Shown: piece after piece, positions 1-9,500 of the stretch
How positions within the stretch are numbered: position 1 is the stretch's first letter
How the letters are laid out: each line of letters begins with the position of its first letter
Assembly (NCBI GenBank): GCA_964402505.1
Contig: CAYOCP010000014.1
Coordinates: 1-64,000 of the forward strand
Length of the DNA: 64,000 nucleotides
Reading direction: 5' to 3'
Origin: SLRI01 sp964402505
GTDB taxonomy: Bacteria; Pseudomonadota; Alphaproteobacteria; Geminicoccales; Geminicoccaceae
The notes under the pieces: model-generated
Database searches by the model: none
Seen by the model: the letters and a program-made list of their open reading frames with translations, nothing else
What the model was told of the DNA's origin: nothing
Made by a program: the position numbers and the translations under genes

Positions 1-40
1 CAGCTCAGCACACTACCCTTCCGATTATCTTAGCGCGTAT

Positions 41-62
41 GAGTCCTGACCCCATTAGCTCG
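41..62. repeat. Half-site of a dispersed repeat
   Basis: These 22 bases match 46260-46281 with one mismatch (position 56 is T here, A there). The shared core reads GAGTCCTGACCCCAT. In the second location the core is one arm of a perfect 21-bp inverted repeat; here the opposite arm is absent. It sits just past the stop codon of the membrane protein ending at 66, as expected for a REP-like or MITE-derived intergenic element. Confidence 0.6.
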
Positions 63-65
63 CTC

Positions 66-1532
66 TCAAGCGCGGCTTCGGGCGGTGGCCTGCGCGCAGC
101 CGATGCCGAGCAATGCGGCGAAGGTGAGGGCGACGGCGGGCATCAGGAGGCTGAAGTCGGTGATGGCGTGGAGCGCGACGAGGCAGCCGGCGCCGGCGCC
201 GACCAGGGGGTAGAGCCGCCGGCGGCGGCGGGCGAGGGCGCCCACGACGCAGAGGCCCCAGACCAGGAAGAGGGCGAGCCAGAGGGCCGACGCCGCCACG
301 AGGCCGAGCTCGGCCGCGGCCTGCAGCCAGTCGTTGTGGGCGTAGTCGAAGAGGCCGTTGCCGAGCTCGACGCCGTGCAGGAGGTAGTAGACCTGGAGAA
401 AGGCGCCGTGCCCGTAGCCCAGGAGCGGGCGCTCGCGGATGGCGTCCAGGGTCATCTGCCAGGCGAGGAGCCGGCTCTCGCCCTCCGCCAGATCCATGGC
501 GCCGAACCGCTCGAGCAGCGCGGCGCCCGTGAGCCAGAGGACGAGGCCGCCGCAAGCGAGGCTGCCGATGATGACCCAGAGCTTCGTTCCGGCCCTCACG
601 CGGCTGACCAGCAGGGCCAGGAGGAGCACGAAGGCGGTGGCACCGAAGAGGCTGAGGAAGCCGCCGCGCGAGTTGCTGCCGATCGAGGCGAGCAGCACGA
701 TGAAGGCGGCCATGAGGGGATAGCGGCGCTCCTCGACGAGGAGCGTGATGGTGGCGGCGAGACGGCGGGCGAGCCTTTCGTGGCGCTCCTCGGAGCGGCC
801 GCGCAGGAGGGGCTCGATGACGAAGCCGAGGGCCGTGACGAGGCCGAGATTGGCGTAAGTGGCGAAGTGGTTGCGGTTGACGAAGGTCGAGGTGACCGTG
901 CTGTTGAAGCGGGCGGCACCGGCGAGGCGCCAGGCGAGAAGCTGGTCGGCGAGGCCGTAGGCCGCATAGGCGGTGATGATGGCGAGGATGGCGGCGAGGA
1001 GGAAGCGGGCGTCGCTCTCGCGGCGGGCCAGGGCGAAGGCCAGGATGAACATGCCCGAGGCGGCGAGCAGCCGCATCAGCGCGTCGCCCGAGGCGGAGCG
1101 GTCGAGGCTGACCACGCCCTCCAGATCGAAGCCGGCGGCCGCGGCCCTGGCCCAGATCGGATGGTTCCACGCCTCGGGCAGGATGCCGGGCGTCACCTGC
1201 AGCAGGCTCCAGGCGGCGACCAGGAGCATCAGCAGGGCCGCCGGCAGGAGGACCCAGGGCACGGGCGGCACCAGCGAGCGGCGGGTTGCGACGATGCACC
1301 AGGCGAGCAGGAGGGCGCCGATCAGGCAGGCGGCGAGCGAGGCCGCCCAGTCGGCATGGCCGCCGATCGGCAGGGGCACCCAGGCGAGCAGCGCCACCGT
1401 GGCGTAGAGCAGGACTTTCGGCAGGCCGGCGGTGCCGTGGCGGTGCCGGGACCTGCGGCGGCCGCCTCCTGTCCTTCGGACCCTTCGCCGCCGCTCCGTG
1501 CCGCCCTCGACCTCGACCTCTGCTGCTGCCAT
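66..1532 (-). CDS. O-antigen ligase / polymerase family membrane protein
   Basis: A 488-residue polytopic membrane protein with roughly ten or more hydrophobic segments, resembling the Wzy_C/WaaL (O-antigen ligase) family that joins or polymerises lipid-linked glycans at the periplasmic face. Family-type signatures include SNSRGGFLSLFG near residue 285, a loop with ESRLLAWQMTLDAI and GYGHGAF, and AHNDWLQAAAELG near residue 397, probably the periplasmic loop. The ATG at 1532 is chosen because GAGGCGAGG lies immediately upstream and the longer reading frame adds only Arg/Pro-rich sequence. It is divergent from the transport block starting at 1730. No other glycan genes are adjacent, so the substrate is unknown. 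Confidence 0.85.
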   Translation of the reverse strand: MAAAEVEVEGGTERRRRVRRTGGGRRRSRHRHGTAGLPKVLLYATVALLAWVPLPIGGHADWAASLAACLIGALLLAWCIVATRRSLVPPVPWVLLPAALLMLLVAAWSLLQVTPGILPEAWNHPIWARAAAAGFDLEGVVSLDRSASGDALMRLLAASGMFILAFALARRESDARFLLAAILAIITAYAAYGLADQLLAWRLAGAARFNSTVTSTFVNRNHFATYANLGLVTALGFVIEPLLRGRSEERHERLARRLAATITLLVEERRYPLMAAFIVLLASIGSNSRGGFLSLFGATAFVLLLALLVSRVRAGTKLWVIIGSLACGGLVLWLTGAALLERFGAMDLAEGESRLLAWQMTLDAIRERPLLGYGHGAFLQVYYLLHGVELGNGLFDYAHNDWLQAAAELGLVAASALWLALFLVWGLCVVGALARRRRRLYPLVGAGAGCLVALHAITDFSLLMPAVALTFAALLGIGCAQATARSRA

Positions 1533-1729
1533 CCTCGCCTCGTGTCTCCATGGGAGCGCATGCGCGCCATCCGGCCCGGCCGGTCCGCGCCTCGACAGGA
1601 GCGGTCCTGTCGAAACATCATTGCCGCTCGGGGTGCTCCTGCCTAGTCTTGCCGCCGACACGACCGCTCCAGGCCAGCGGCGCCACGAAAAAAGCGTCCA
1701 TCGGGAGCGGCAAGGGAGAGGACACGCGG

Positions 1730-2857
1730 ATGCGGATGAAAGAACTGGCGCTGGCGCTGGCGACGGGCCTGGCGGCCGCCGCCTTCGGGGCACAGGCGCA
1801 GGAGCCGATCGTCATCGGCCTCTCGGCGCCGCTCACCGGCGATTACGCCGAATACGGCAACAACTTCAAGCGCGCCATCGACCTGCATGTCGAGGAGATC
1901 AACGCCGCGGGCGGTGTCGCCGGGCGGCCGCTGCAGATCATCGAGAACGACGATCGCTCGGATTCGGCGCAGACCACGGCGATCGCCCAGCGCTACGTCA
2001 ACGATCCCGAGGTCCTGGCGGTGATCGGCAGCTTCGCCTCGACCCCGTCCATGGCGGCGGCGCCGATCTACCAGCGCGCCGGCCTCGTCCAGCTCTGCCC
2101 TTCCTGCTCGCACCCCGACTACAGCAGGATCGGCGACTACATGTTCAGGAACACGACCACGCAGGAGATCGAGGCGCCGGCGATCGCCGAGTACGTGGTC
2201 GACAAGATGGGTGCGAAGCGCATCATGATCGTCCACCGGCAGGACGACTGGGGGCTCTCGGCTTCGGGCAACTTCACGAAGAAGGCCGAGGAGCTCGGTG
2301 CCGAGATCGTCGCCGACGAGGCTTTTCTCGAGACCGAGCGCGATTTCCGCCCGGTGATCACGAAGCTGCGCGAGCTCGATCCGGACGTGCTGCACATCGC
2401 CATGTTCTTCACCGAGGCGGCGATCCTCTCGCAGCAGCTCGAGGCGGCGGGAATCGACATCCCGGTCGTCACCACCACCTCGATGTTCAACCCGCAGTAC
2501 ATCGTGCTCGGCGGCGAGGCGGTCGAGGGGCAGATCGTGCCGGCCACCTTCTTCCCCGGCAACCCGGACCCGAAGGTCCAGGCCTTCGTGAAGGCGTACG
2601 AGGACCGCTACGGCATTCACGCCGACAGCTTCGCCGCCATCGCCTATGACAGTGTCGGCATCCTGGCGGCGGCGATGCAGTATCTCGCGGATCACGACGA
2701 GGAGATCACCCGCTCGAACATCAAGGACGCGATGTTCGAGATGGAGCCCTACAAGGGTGTGACCGGCGTCGCGGCCTTCAACGAGGACGGCGACGTGGTC
2801 AAGGAGATCACCTGGCTCACCATCGAGAATGGCGAGTTCGTCCTGCTCGAGCGCTGA
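1730..2857 (+). CDS. Branched-chain amino acid-type ABC transporter, substrate-binding protein
   Basis: A 375-residue periplasmic binding protein of the LivJ/LivK type (receptor-ligand-binding fold). Residues 1-22 form a Sec signal peptide ending in AQAQ, followed by IVIGLSAPLTGDYAEYG, the usual start of this family. The ATG at 1730 follows AGGGAGAGG at good spacing. It is the first gene of the Liv-type set (binding protein, fused permease, two ATPases). Liv-family transporters carry many ligands besides Leu/Ile/Val, including amides and aromatic acids, so the true substrate cannot be read from sequence. The downstream hydrolase-like gene suggests an amino-acid-like or heterocyclic compound. 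Confidence 0.9.
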   Translation: MRMKELALALATGLAAAAFGAQAQEPIVIGLSAPLTGDYAEYGNNFKRAIDLHVEEINAAGGVAGRPLQIIENDDRSDSAQTTAIAQRYVNDPEVLAVIGSFASTPSMAAAPIYQRAGLVQLCPSCSHPDYSRIGDYMFRNTTTQEIEAPAIAEYVVDKMGAKRIMIVHRQDDWGLSASGNFTKKAEELGAEIVADEAFLETERDFRPVITKLRELDPDVLHIAMFFTEAAILSQQLEAAGIDIPVVTTTSMFNPQYIVLGGEAVEGQIVPATFFPGNPDPKVQAFVKAYEDRYGIHADSFAAIAYDSVGILAAAMQYLADHDEEITRSNIKDAMFEMEPYKGVTGVAAFNEDGDVVKEITWLTIENGEFVLLER

Positions 2858-2898
2858 TCTCCGGGGCTGCGTTCGAGGCCCGGGCGGTCGGGGGGCGC

Positions 2899-4779
2899 GT
2901 GACTGAGCTTCTGAGCCAGATCGTGAACGGCCTTGCCATCGGCAATGTCTACGCCATGCTGGCGATCGGCTTCGTCCTCGTCTTCGGCGTCGCCAATCTG
3001 ATCAACTTCGCGCAAGGCTCGCTCTTCGTCGTCGGCGGCTATCTGGCCTACAGCGTCGCCGTGCTCCTGGGCCTGCCCATGATCCTGGCGGCGGCCCTCG
3101 CGGTGGTGCTGACGGCGCTTCTGGGTCTGGCGCTCGACTGGGCCTTTCTCAGGCCGCTCGAGCGGGGGCCGCGCATCGCACCGCTCCTCGCCACCCTCGC
3201 CATCGCCGTGATCCTGGACGAGACGGTGCAGCTCGTCTGGTCGCCGGACACCAAGCCCTTTCCGAGCCCGCTCGCCGCGACCACCTGGCAGCTCGGCACC
3301 GCCTACATCTCCGCCGTCGACCTCTTGATCCTGGGCACCGGCCTCGGCACCATCATCGCCCTCACGCTCTTCTTGAATGGGAGCTGGACCGGCCGGGCGG
3401 TGCGCGCCACCGCCATGGACCCCGAGGCGGCGCAGCAGATGGGCGTGAACGTGGCGGCGATGCGCAGCCTGACCTTCGGCATCGCCGGGCTCGTCGGCGG
3501 CGTGGGCGGTGTCCTGGTCGGCTTCTATTACCAGTCGATCTGGCCGACCATGGGCCTGCCTCTGGGGATCAAGGGCTTCACGGCGGCCCTGCTCGGCGGC
3601 ATCAGCTCGATCCCGGGGGCCATCGTCGGCGGTCTTCTGCTCGGCGTCTTCGAATCGCTGACCAGCGGCTATCTGGGCTCGATCTACCGCAACCTGATCG
3701 CCTACGCGCTGCTCCTGCTCGTGCTCTTCCTCCGCCCGCAGGGGCTCTTCGGCCGAAGTGGCCTAGATGCGCTCGGTGGTGCGCAGGCGGCGGGGGGTGC
3801 CGTGCCCTCGACCTCGCTCATGGCGAGTCCCTTCCAGGGGGCGGAGCCGCCGGCCGTCACCACGCCTTTCTGGCTCGCCCTCCTCCTTTTGGCGCTGGCC
3901 GCGAGCTTCCCGCTCTGGGCGCCGGATACGACCTGGGTGCACATTCTCGGCCTCGCCTTCGTCTACGCCATCCTCGCGGTCAGCCTCACCGTGGTCGCCG
4001 GCACCGCGGGCCAGGTCTCGGTCGGCCATGCCGGGATCTGGGGGGTCGGCGCCTATGTGGCGGCGATCCTGACCACCCGCTACTGGCCGGGCATGCCGGT
4101 CGAGCTCACCCTCCTTCTCGCCGGCGCGGCCGGTACCGTGGCCGGCGTGCTCTCCGGCTTCTTCGCGGCGCGGCTCTCGGGCCACGTGATCGTCATGGCG
4201 ACGCTGGCGGCGGGGCTGATCCTCTACAGCGTCATGCTGGTCTGGATCCCGGTGACCCGCGGGCCGATGGGCGTCTTCGCCATTCCGCCGCCGGTCCTGG
4301 GCCTCCTCGGCGGCATCGAGCTCTGGCAGACGCAAGAGCTGTACTGGCTGGCGCTGGCCGTGCTGGGGCTGGCGCTTCTCGTCGCCAGCCGGGTGCTCGG
4401 CTCCGATGTCGGCCGGCTCTGGCGGGCGGTGCGCGAGGATCGCCTGGCGGCCGTGGCCTCGGGCGTGCCGGCGATCCGCTACATCCTCATGGCCTTCGCT
4501 TTCAGCGGCTTTCTGGCCGGTGTCTCGGGCGCTCTCTACGCGCACTACGTCACCGCCATCTCGCCGGGCTCGTTCCTCGTCCTCGTGTCCTTCCAGATCC
4601 TGGCGATCGTCGTTCTGGGCGGGCTCGGCAACCTCTCTGGCGCCGTCCTCGGCGCCGTCGTCCTGATCGCCGTGACCGAGGCGCTGCGCGGCTTCGGCGA
4701 CTACCGGATGGTGACTTATGGGGTGATCCTGCTCGCCGTGATCATGTTCCGCCCGCGCGGGCTTCTCGGCAGCCGATGA
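2899..4779 (+). CDS. Fused LivH-LivM ABC transporter permease
   Basis: A 626-residue protein holding both permeases of a branched-chain amino acid-type importer. Residues 1 to about 285 are LivH-like (starting TELLSQIVNGLAIGNVYAML, then FAQGSLFVVGGYLAY and a GGISSIPGAIVGGLLLG stretch). A linker of about 40 residues rich in Gly, Ala and Pro follows, and residues from about 325 to the end are LivM-like (GTAGQVSVGHAGIWGVGAY; SGFLAGVSGALYAHY; VVLGGLGNLSGAVLGA). LivH and LivM are more often separate proteins, but fusions occur in proteobacteria. The start is GTG. Its stop overlaps the start of the next gene (ATGA), implying translational coupling. Confidence 0.93.
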   Translation: MTELLSQIVNGLAIGNVYAMLAIGFVLVFGVANLINFAQGSLFVVGGYLAYSVAVLLGLPMILAAALAVVLTALLGLALDWAFLRPLERGPRIAPLLATLAIAVILDETVQLVWSPDTKPFPSPLAATTWQLGTAYISAVDLLILGTGLGTIIALTLFLNGSWTGRAVRATAMDPEAAQQMGVNVAAMRSLTFGIAGLVGGVGGVLVGFYYQSIWPTMGLPLGIKGFTAALLGGISSIPGAIVGGLLLGVFESLTSGYLGSIYRNLIAYALLLLVLFLRPQGLFGRSGLDALGGAQAAGGAVPSTSLMASPFQGAEPPAVTTPFWLALLLLALAASFPLWAPDTTWVHILGLAFVYAILAVSLTVVAGTAGQVSVGHAGIWGVGAYVAAILTTRYWPGMPVELTLLLAGAAGTVAGVLSGFFAARLSGHVIVMATLAAGLILYSVMLVWIPVTRGPMGVFAIPPPVLGLLGGIELWQTQELYWLALAVLGLALLVASRVLGSDVGRLWRAVREDRLAAVASGVPAIRYILMAFAFSGFLAGVSGALYAHYVTAISPGSFLVLVSFQILAIVVLGGLGNLSGAVLGAVVLIAVTEALRGFGDYRMVTYGVILLAVIMFRPRGLLGSR

Positions 4780-5617
4780 CGGCGGTCCCGCGCCTCGCCA
4801 TAGCCGGCCTCGCCAAGTCCTTCGGCGGGCTCAAGGCGGTCGACGGCGTGAGCTTCGATCTTGCCGCCGGCGAGACCATCGCCGTGGTGGGTCCGAACGG
4901 CGCCGGCAAGTCGACGCTCTTCCAGCTCGTGAACGGCGTCATTCCGGCCGATGCCGGCTCGGCCCGGCTCGACGGCAGCGAGCTCGTCGGGCTGGAGCCC
5001 GAGGCGGTGGCGGCTCTGGGTGTCGGGCGCACCTTCCAGACCAGCCGCGTCTTTCCGGCCCTCTCGATCTGGGACAGCGTGCGGGTCGGGCAGACCCCCG
5101 CCCTGATCGGCGGCGGCCGCCACGGCCGGCGGCGCGATCCCGTGACGGAGCTTCTGGCGGCCATCGGTCCGGGACGGCGGGCCGGCCACCGGGTGCTCGA
5201 CGAGAAGGCCGAGGCGGTGCTCCGGCTCTTCGGCGATCGCCTCTGGCCGCGCCGCGAGGACCGGGCCGACAGCCTCTCCTACGCCAATCGCCGCAGGCTC
5301 GAGATCGCGCGGGCGCTGGTCGGCGAGCCCTCGCTTCTGCTGCTCGACGAGCCGACGGCGGGGATGAACCCGACCGAGACGAAGGAGCTCGCCGAGCTCA
5401 TCGGCCGCATCACCCTGGAGCGGCCGGCGATGTCGACCATCCTGGTCGAGCACAAGCTCGACGTGGTCCGCAACCTCGCCCGGCGGGTGGTCGTCATGGA
5501 CATGGGTCGGGTGCTGGTCGAGGGCCCGCCGGACGAGGTCTTGGCCGATATGCGGGTGATCGAGGCCTATCTCGGCAAGCGCGGCGCCGAGGAGGCACGG
5601 GCGATGGGGCTCGCACC

Positions 5618-5621
<4 letters not shown>
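4776..5621 (+). CDS. ABC transporter ATP-binding protein, LivG type
   Basis: A 281-residue cytoplasmic ATPase that powers the fused LivHM permease. Walker A is GPNGAGKST (residues 39-47) and Walker B is LLLLDEPTAG (about 187-196). The signature loop reads LSYANRRRLEIARAL at about 167-181. LivG proteins usually have LSYGxQRRLEIARAL, so the Gly and Gln are replaced by Ala and Arg. An insert rich in Gly and Arg (about 111-137) sits before the signature helix. The start overlaps the permease stop by 4 nt (ATGA), and the end overlaps the LivF start (GTGA). Confidence 0.92.
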
Positions 5622-6421
<800 letters not shown>

Positions 6422-6458
6422 AGGAAGAACGGTCAACGGAGAGGAAAGGAGACCAAGG

Positions 6459-6941
6459 ATGTCGGAAGCGAAGCTCAGGGAGGAGCTCTACGGCTCCTTC
6501 AAGAACCGCGCCATGATCTACTACAACATGTACAGGACGCTCTCGGCCGAGCTCGGCAAGGAGAAGGCGGCGGATCTCATGCGCGACGCCATCTACAAGC
6601 GCGGCGTCGAGCAGTCGCAGGTGCTGGCCGGGCTCGACAACAAGGACGTCAAGGCGCTGATGGAGAAGTTCCTCTCGATCATCCCCGATGACGGCCGGAT
6701 GTTCGGCCCCGAGATCCTGAACGTCCAGGACGACGCGGTCGACATCAAGTTCCACCGCTGCCCCTTGAAGGAATGCTGGCTGGAGGCCGGCATCCCCGAG
6801 GACGAGGTGGCCGAGCTCTGCCAGATCGCCGCTCGCGTCGACAACGGCCTCTTCGAGGGGGCCGGGTTCAAGTTCCATGCCGAGACCTGGAAGCCCGGCC
6901 GCGACGGCTGCTGCCACCTGCATTTGCGCCCGGGCGATTGA
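6459..6941 (+). CDS. L-2-amino-thiazoline-4-carboxylic acid hydrolase family protein
   Basis: A 160-residue soluble protein with no signal peptide. It resembles the ATC-hydrolase family (known members open the thiazoline ring of 2-amino-thiazoline-4-carboxylate on the way to cysteine; many relatives are uncharacterised). The family-like core is CPLKECWLEAG (101-111) followed by VDNGLFEGAGFKFH; other cysteines are C121 and the CCHLH stretch at 151-155. The ATG at 6459 follows GGAAAGGAG. It lies directly behind a complete Liv-type transporter, so it may act on the imported compound. Family assignment is from motif recognition; the substrate is unknown. Confidence 0.72.
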   Translation: MSEAKLREELYGSFKNRAMIYYNMYRTLSAELGKEKAADLMRDAIYKRGVEQSQVLAGLDNKDVKALMEKFLSIIPDDGRMFGPEILNVQDDAVDIKFHRCPLKECWLEAGIPEDEVAELCQIAARVDNGLFEGAGFKFHAETWKPGRDGCCHLHLRPGD

Positions 6942-6997
6942 GAGCTTCTCGAGCAGGCGCCAAGAGCCTGACAGGCATCCTAGGGAGGACACGAACC

Positions 6998-8017
6998 ATG
7001 AAACGCACCCTCTATGGGGCATCGCTCGCGGTGCTCGCGCTTTCGTTCGCCGGCAGCGTGGCGCACGCCGACACGGCCGACAAGCGCATCGCGCTCTCCA
7101 ACAACTACGCCGGCAACTCCTGGCGCCAGGCGATGCTCCGGAGCTGGGACAAGGTGACGAGCCAGGCGGTGGCCGATGGCGTGGTCGCCGCCGCCGACGC
7201 CTTCACCACGGCCGAGAACCAGGTCACCGAGCAGGCGGCCATGATCCAGAACCTGGTGCTGCAGGGCTACGACGCCATCGTGCTCAATGCCGCCTCCGCC
7301 GACGCCCTCAACGGTGCCGTGCGCGAGGCCTGCGACGCCGGGGTCGTGGTCGTCTCGTTCGACGGCACCGTCACCGAGCCCTGCGCCTGGCGGGTCTCCT
7401 ACGACTACCACAGCATGGGCACGGCCGAGATCGACTTCCTCGCCGAGCAGATGCCGGAGGGCGGCAACCTGCTCGAGATCCGCGGCCTCGCCGGGGTCAT
7501 CGTCGACGACCAGATCTCGCAAGGCATCCACGACGGCGTGGCGGCGCATCCCGGATTCGAGATCGTCGGCACGGTGCACGGCGACTGGGACCAGGCCGTG
7601 GCGCAGCGTGCCGTGGCCGGCATCCTGCCGAGCCTGCCCAAGATCGACGCCGTCGTCACCCAGGGGGGCGACGGCTACGGCGCCGCCCAGGCCTTCGCCG
7701 CGGCCGAGCGGCCGATGCCCTTGATCATCATGGGCAACCGCCAGGACGAGCTGCTCTGGTGGAAGGAGCAGAAGGACGCGAGCGGCTACGTCACCATGTC
7801 CATCTCGAGCGCTCCCGGCGTCGGCACGCTGGCCTTCTGGGTGGCGCAGCAGATCCTGGACGGCCAGGAGGTGCCCAAGGACATCATCGTGCCGCTTTTG
7901 CGCATCTCGCAGGACGAGCTCGAATCCTTCCTCGAGAGCACCGAGCCCGGCGGTGTCGCCAATGTGGAGTACACGCTCGAGGACACGCAGGCCGTGATCG
8001 CCAAGGCGGCCGAATGA
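6998..8017 (+). CDS. Sugar-type ABC transporter, periplasmic substrate-binding protein
   Basis: A 339-residue binding protein of the ribose/xylose (periplasmic-binding-protein-like, class I) group. A Sec signal peptide covers residues 1-24 (cleavage after VAHA). The mature protein starts with KRIALSNNYAGNSWRQAML and contains GYDAIVLNAASADALN, a pattern typical of ligand-binding lobes in this group. The ATG at 6998 follows AGGGAGGAC. It heads the second importer of this block (one fused ATPase and two permeases follow). The ligand cannot be deduced from sequence; the sulfatase at the end of the block hints at a sugar or sulfated metabolite. Confidence 0.9.
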   Translation: MKRTLYGASLAVLALSFAGSVAHADTADKRIALSNNYAGNSWRQAMLRSWDKVTSQAVADGVVAAADAFTTAENQVTEQAAMIQNLVLQGYDAIVLNAASADALNGAVREACDAGVVVVSFDGTVTEPCAWRVSYDYHSMGTAEIDFLAEQMPEGGNLLEIRGLAGVIVDDQISQGIHDGVAAHPGFEIVGTVHGDWDQAVAQRAVAGILPSLPKIDAVVTQGGDGYGAAQAFAAAERPMPLIIMGNRQDELLWWKEQKDASGYVTMSISSAPGVGTLAFWVAQQILDGQEVPKDIIVPLLRISQDELESFLESTEPGGVANVEYTLEDTQAVIAKAAE

Positions 8018-8042
8018 CCCTCCCGGTCGCATTCGCGCTTCC

Positions 8043-9500
8043 GTGAACGGGGTGCCGGCGGTGGCGGCGCCGATCGTCGAGCTCGACGGCGTCACGAAGA
8101 GCTTCGGCGCCGTCAGGGCTCTCGCCGGTGTCGACCTCGCGGTCGATGCCGGCGTCTGCCTCGGGCTCGTCGGCCACAACGGCGCCGGCAAGTCGACGCT
8201 GATGCAGATCCTGGCGGGCACGCTTGCCGCCGACGAGGGACGGATCGGCGTCGCCGGCCGCGACCTGAGCCGGGGCTACGACGTGGCGACGGCTCAGCGT
8301 CACGGCATTCGCTGCGTCTTCCAGGAGCTGTCGCTCTGTCCGAACCTGAGCGTCGCCGAGAACGCGCGGGTCTTCCATCCCGCGATCCGGGGCACGGGCT
8401 GGCGGCGGCGCGCCGCCGAGCTCGTCCGGGCCGGGCTCGACGCGATCTTCCCCCGCCACGGCATCGAGCCCCACGCGGTGGTGGGCGATCTCTCCATCGC
8501 CCGCCGGCAGATGGTCGAGATCGCCCGCGCGTTCTCGGTGACCGACACGCCCGTCCGCCTCGTCATCCTGGACGAGCCCACCTCCTCGCTCGACGCGCTG
8601 GTGGCGGACCAGCTCCTCGCCTTCGTGCGCCGCTTCGTCGCGGAAGGCGGCAGCACCATCCTGATCTCGCATCTCCTGGGCGAGATCCTCGAGACCGCGG
8701 ACCGGGTCGTGGTGATGCGCGACGGCGAGGTGGTCGAGGCGCGGCCGGCCGGCGATTTCAGCCGGGCCTCGCTCGTCGCCGCCATGGGCAGCGTCGCCGA
8801 GGCGGCCAGGACCGGCGGCGCGGGCTTCGTCAGCAAGCGCCGGGGCGAGCCCCGCTGCCGGGCGCGTCCGGCCGGGGAGCACGCGGGCCCCGAGCTTCTC
8901 GCCCATCCGGGCGAGGTGGTCGGCCTCGCCGGCCTCGCCGGGCACGGCCAGACCGACATGCTCGTCGCCCTCTTCGAGCGGCTCGGTCCGAAGGTCGCGG
9001 CGATGGTCGCGGGCGACCGGCAGACCGACGGCATCTTCCCGCTCTGGTCGATCGCCGCCAACATCTCGGTCGGCTCGCTCCGCGACATGGTCCGCCATTT
9101 CCTGATCGAGCCCGGCGCGGAGCTGGAGCTCGCCCAGGAATGGCGGCGGCGGATCGGCATCCGCACGCCCGATCTGGCGAACAACATCCTCTCGCTCTCC
9201 GGCGGCAATCAGCAGAAGGCGCTCTTCGCCCGCGCCCTCGGCACGACCGCCACCGTCGTTCTGATGGACGATCCGATGCGCGGCGTCGATGTCGGCACCA
9301 AGCAGGAGGTCTACGCGATCATCCGCGCCGAGGCGGCCAAGGGCCGGACCTTCGTCTGGTACACGACCGAGATGGACGAGCTCGCGCACTGCGATCACGT
9401 CTACGTCTTCCGCGACGGTCGGATCACCGCCGAGCTCACCCTGGAGGAGCTCACCGAGGAGAAGGTGCTGCACGCCTCCTTCGCGGACGAGGCGGCGTGA
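8043..9500 (+). CDS. Sugar-type ABC transporter ATPase with two nucleotide-binding domains (RbsA-like)
   Basis: A 485-residue cytoplasmic ATPase with two tandem domains. Domain 1 has Walker A GHNGAGKST, signature-like LSIARRQMVEIARAF and Walker B VILDEPTSSLD. Domain 2 has a lysine-less Walker A (GLAGHGQTDM), signature LSGGNQQKALFARAL and Walker B VVLMDDPMRGVD, with Asp where the catalytic Glu usually sits. Lysine-less second Walker A motifs are normal in this family. Unusually, only about 20 residues separate the domain-2 Walker A from the GDRQTDG motif; the family usually has roughly 50-60. The start is GTG, and the stop overlaps the next gene (GTGA). Confidence 0.88.
   Translation: MNGVPAVAAPIVELDGVTKSFGAVRALAGVDLAVDAGVCLGLVGHNGAGKSTLMQILAGTLAADEGRIGVAGRDLSRGYDVATAQRHGIRCVFQELSLCPNLSVAENARVFHPAIRGTGWRRRAAELVRAGLDAIFPRHGIEPHAVVGDLSIARRQMVEIARAFSVTDTPVRLVILDEPTSSLDALVADQLLAFVRRFVAEGGSTILISHLLGEILETADRVVVMRDGEVVEARPAGDFSRASLVAAMGSVAEAARTGGAGFVSKRRGEPRCRARPAGEHAGPELLAHPGEVVGLAGLAGHGQTDMLVALFERLGPKVAAMVAGDRQTDGIFPLWSIAANISVGSLRDMVRHFLIEPGAELELAQEWRRRIGIRTPDLANNILSLSGGNQQKALFARALGTTATVVLMDDPMRGVDVGTKQEVYAIIRAEAAKGRTFVWYTTEMDELAHCDHVYVFRDGRITAELTLEELTEEKVLHASFADEAA

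Noticed and set aside
439..723. Small + strand frame within the O-antigen ligase-type gene
   Set aside because: Antisense shadow; Ser/Arg/Ala-rich translation and no ribosome-binding site.
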